From Lysobacterales bacterium (GTDB lineage Bacteria > Pseudomonadota > Gammaproteobacteria > Xanthomonadales > Ahniellaceae), in the NCBI GenBank assembly GCA_016703225.1, contig JADJCM010000001.1, positions 1,302,001 through 1,366,000 on the forward strand: 64,000 nucleotides of DNA, read 5' to 3'. A program made the position numbers and the translations under genes. Of this stretch, positions 61,693 through 64,000 are shown one piece after another (the first letter of the stretch is position 1; each line of letters begins with the position of its first letter). Below the pieces are notes generated by a model. The model was given only the letters and a program-made list of their open reading frames with translations, was not told the origin of the DNA and ran no database searches.

Positions 61693-63085
61693 ACATCGCC
61701 CCAGGGACCAGCGTGGAGACGCTGTAGCTGGCAGGCGTTCCGGCTTCCTGCACGCCAAGCTCGATGGAGCCGCTCGCGGGTGCGAACGGTGCCACGAAGC
61801 TGAAGCGCATCAGCGTGCCCCAGTCGAGCGTGCCATTGAGGTCGGAGGCTGTGAACGTGACCGTGCCGCCGCTGGGCGCGATGTTCCAGGCTGGGATCAG
61901 GCCGGCGCCATCGACCGCTTCGATCGAGGCCAGCGCGCCGGCATTCGGGACGGGGATCGTCACCCGGTCGAAGCCGTGGTTGCGCAGCACGCGCAGGTTC
62001 GGCTCGCTGCCCTGGGTGACGGCGCGTGCGTAGTCGAGATTCATCACGGCGTAGTCGTAGCGGTACAGCCCGCCGCCGAGCGGGATCACGCGCGTCACCA
62101 GGCGCACGTTGCCTTCGTCGGTCTCGAGCGTGGTCGGCAGCGACGCGCCGCCGCCCGGCACCGGTAGCGCGGCCCAACTGTCGATCGCCGGTCCTTCGAT
62201 CTGGGCACCCGAGAAGCTGAAGCTGCTCCAGTTGCTGCCGCCCCAGGCGGTGCTGCCACGCACATGACGGAAGTTGTCGTTCGGGTGGTCCTCGTCGCGG
62301 ATCAGGTACCAGGCCTCGAAGTAGTACTGCGCGCCCGGGTTCGCTGCCGGCGCCAGATCGGACTCGCGCACCATCATGCGGTGCGCCGGCGCGTTGAGGC
62401 CGTGGTCGATGGCGACACCGCTGCAGGCGGGATCCCAGAGCGAACCACAGCGACCCCAGATGGCGTCCTTGGGAATGATCTCGGAGCGCGGGCCGAGGCG
62501 GCGGGTCTCGTCGTTGTTGCTGGCGCCGTAGGTGTCGGAGCAGCCGACCAGACCGACCGTATTCGGAGCCGCCCACAGCACATGGCCGCCGGAGCAGCCG
62601 CAACTGACATTGGTCGAATACCAGGCGTGCTTGACGCCGGCGCGACCGATTTGGTCGATGCTGCCATCGGCGTCGACGCGGTACAGGCTCCAGGTCAGCA
62701 ACGGATGCTGGCGGTTGTTGTAGGGCGCGAGCGGCGCCGAGTAGCCGGCATTGATCCAGTCATTCCAGGGCACGTCAGCGCTGCCGATGTTCTGCAGGCT
62801 GGCGCTGGGCGCGAAGTACACGCGCGCGCTGCTGGAATTGCCGTTGCAGCCGCCGATGCAGCCCCACATGGTGGCGCTGGAGCTGAGCGTGGTCAGCTTC
62901 ACGTCAGTGGTGGTGCCCGGCGCGCCCGGCCACACCGGGTTGCTGCAGGCCAACACCGACTTCGGCGCGCCGAACAGAAAGGTCTCGCCCGCGGGGACGT
63001 CGGAAGTGCCGAGCAAGCTGGCGGCGGTCACCCCGGTGCCGACCGTCAGTGCCAGAACCCTGAGGGGTCGGGGAAGGATGCGCAT
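61670..63085 (-). CDS. Secreted protein of unknown function with a FMDGFE tag
   Basis: 471 residues. A signal peptide-like start (LPRPLRVLALTVGTGVTAAS) is followed by a Cys-, Trp- and Asn-rich body (WGCIGGCNGN, VSCGCSGGHVLW, WYLIRDEDHPND). No enzymatic motif was recognised. The last residues, MFMDGFEG, match the FxDGFE tag of other secreted proteins here. Its body may be a multi-domain extracellular protein with paired disulfides. Confidence 0.65.
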   Translation of the reverse strand: MRILPRPLRVLALTVGTGVTAASLLGTSDVPAGETFLFGAPKSVLACSNPVWPGAPGTTTDVKLTTLSSSATMWGCIGGCNGNSSSARVYFAPSASLQNIGSADVPWNDWINAGYSAPLAPYNNRQHPLLTWSLYRVDADGSIDQIGRAGVKHAWYSTNVSCGCSGGHVLWAAPNTVGLVGCSDTYGASNNDETRRLGPRSEIIPKDAIWGRCGSLWDPACSGVAIDHGLNAPAHRMMVRESDLAPAANPGAQYYFEAWYLIRDEDHPNDNFRHVRGSTAWGGSNWSSFSFSGAQIEGPAIDSWAALPVPGGGASLPTTLETDEGNVRLVTRVIPLGGGLYRYDYAVMNLDYARAVTQGSEPNLRVLRNHGFDRVTIPVPNAGALASIEAVDGAGLIPAWNIAPSGGTVTFTASDLNGTLDWGTLMRFSFVAPFAPASGSIELGVQEAGTPASYSVSTLVPGAMFMDGFEG

Positions 63086-63190
63086 GCCGGCTCTCCGCGA
63101 GCGCGCGACCGGTGCCTGTCACCAATCGTCGCGAATCGCCAAGGCTCGACCGCCTCCGCGTTCACCGCCTTGACCTGGATCAAGTCGCCT

Positions 63191-63736
63191 TCACGCGGTC
63201 GGAGCGTGCTTGCGCAGGATGCGCTGCAGCGTGCGTCGGTGCATGCCGAGCGCACGCGCGGTGGCGGCGACGTTGCCGCCCTGTTCCTGCAGCACGCGCT
63301 GAATGTGTTCCCAGGCGACCCGGTTCCACGCCAGCGGGCGCTCGGGCGACGCCGCTTCCGCGCTGGCATCGGCATCGACCAGCCCAAGCGCGCGCAACAC
63401 CTGCGCGGCGTCGGCCGGCTTGGCCAGGTAGTCGTGGGCGCCGCGCTTGATCGCGGCCACCGCGGTGGCGATGCTGGCGTAGCCGGTGAGCAGCAGCACC
63501 CGCGCCTGCGGCCAGCGTGCCAGCAGTTCGGGCAAGGCCAGCAGCCCATCGTCGGCGCCAAGCTTGAGGTCGAGCACGATGTGCGTCGGCCTGAATTCCG
63601 CGCCGCTGGCGAGCGCGCCGGCCAGGCTGTTCGCGGCGAGCGCGATAGGGCCGCGCCGCTGCAACGAGCGTGCGAGCACGTCGGCAAACACCGCGTCGTC
63701 GTCGATCACCAGGATGCGCGCGGTGCTCGCGTTCAT
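63191..63736 (-). CDS. RegA/PrrA/ActR-type response regulator
   Basis: 181 residues. Receiver domain with acceptor Asp56 (IVLDLKLG) and conserved Lys in YLAKPAD, followed by a Fis-like HTH (GGNVAATARALGMHRRTLQRILRK). This is the short-form redox regulator group. ATG 63736 overlaps the stop of the kinase gene by four bases. It would control respiratory or redox genes, probably including the polyferredoxin near it, but that is inference. Confidence 0.9.
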   Translation of the reverse strand: MNASTARILVIDDDAVFADVLARSLQRRGPIALAANSLAGALASGAEFRPTHIVLDLKLGADDGLLALPELLARWPQARVLLLTGYASIATAVAAIKRGAHDYLAKPADAAQVLRALGLVDADASAEAASPERPLAWNRVAWEHIQRVLQEQGGNVAATARALGMHRRTLQRILRKHAPTA

Positions 63737-64000
63737 GCGCGCGGTTCCGGCCAGGCCAGCGTCGCCTGCACCCGGCTGCCGCCGCGGTCGTCGATCTCGA
63801 GCGCGCCGCCGTGGCGCTCGCAAATCAGTGCCGCGAGCGTCAGCCCAAGCCCGAGGCCATCGCGCTTGCCGCTGTGGAAGGCGCGCGGCGCCGTTGCGAA
63901 GCCGCTGCCGCCGTCCTCGACCTCGATGCACAAGTGCGCAGATTCGGCACGCAGCGCCAAGCGGATGTCGCGTCGCGCATTTGCCTGCGCCGCGTCCGCG
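63733..64000 (-). CDS. Sensor histidine kinase (RegB/PrrB-like), C-terminal fragment
   Basis: About 88 residues of the C-terminus; the rest is beyond the window. It contains the ATP-binding G boxes DGGSGF and DGLGLGLTLAALICERHGG. It is directly upstream of the RegA-like gene, with ATGA overlap, so it should be its kinase. The redox-sensing membrane part lies outside. Confidence 0.85.
   Translation of the reverse strand, partial: ADAAQANARRDIRLALRAESAHLCIEVEDGGSGFATAPRAFHSGKRDGLGLGLTLAALICERHGGALEIDDRGGSRVQATLAWPEPRA

Overview
The window is a 64 kb stretch of GC-rich chromosome with densely packed genes that often overlap by 4 bp (ATGA or GTGA). It comes from a gammaproteobacterium, most likely the order Lysobacterales (Xanthomonadales). 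The support is an S9 dipeptidyl peptidase, RpoD, a RecC-RecB-RecD order, oligopeptidase A, a RegA/PrrA-type response regulator next to its kinase, and several secreted proteins ending in a short (F/L)-x-(D/N)-(G/S)-F-E tail. No rRNA, CRISPR array, insertion sequence or intact prophage was seen.

Layout. 1-9.3 kb: the end of a repeat-type protein, dipeptidyl peptidase IV, a GNAT toxin with a broken antitoxin, a methyltransferase, two tandem M28 peptidases and a patatin phospholipase. 9.4-16.9 kb: an accessory-type phosphoribosyltransferase, prlC, a diguanylate cyclase, aroE with a one-base deletion, DUF952, a YkgJ-like protein, an AbrB/Doc module and rpmB-rpmG. 16.9-31.7 kb: a large periplasmic-propeller histidine kinase, mutM, two small proteins, an EamA transporter and recCBD. 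31.7-43.8 kb: a P-domain/HYR secreted protein, rhomboid protease, DUF817 protein, hydrolase-DUF2238 pair, UPF0149 protein, fossil operator and VOC remnant, uppP, an NtrX-like regulator, an amidase and a secreted propeller. 43.9-54.8 kb: a GGDEF-EAL protein, a four-gene membrane operon (TMEM43, Lgt-like, tetraether-synthase-like radical SAM, small membrane protein), a HigB/HigA-like module, a nucleotide-sugar-type reductase, a transglutaminase/TPR protein, an LpxL-like acyltransferase and dtd. 54.8-64 kb: rpoD, a UbiA prenyltransferase with a GT-C-like protein, four tandem tRNA(CAU) repeats, a polyferredoxin-type protein, a secreted tagged protein and a RegA/RegB-like pair.

Most of the window is housekeeping: repair (mutM, recBCD), translation (rpmB, rpmG, dtd, tRNAs), transcription (rpoD) and envelope (uppP, lpxL-like). 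The most interesting parts are the TMEM43/Lgt-like/radical-SAM operon, which looks like an uncharacterised membrane-lipid or lipoprotein modification system; the tRNA(CAU) array, in which only the last copy has a matching acceptor stem; the shared C-terminal tag on four exported proteins; and several genetic fossils (antitoxin remnant, VOC remnant, frameshifted aroE).
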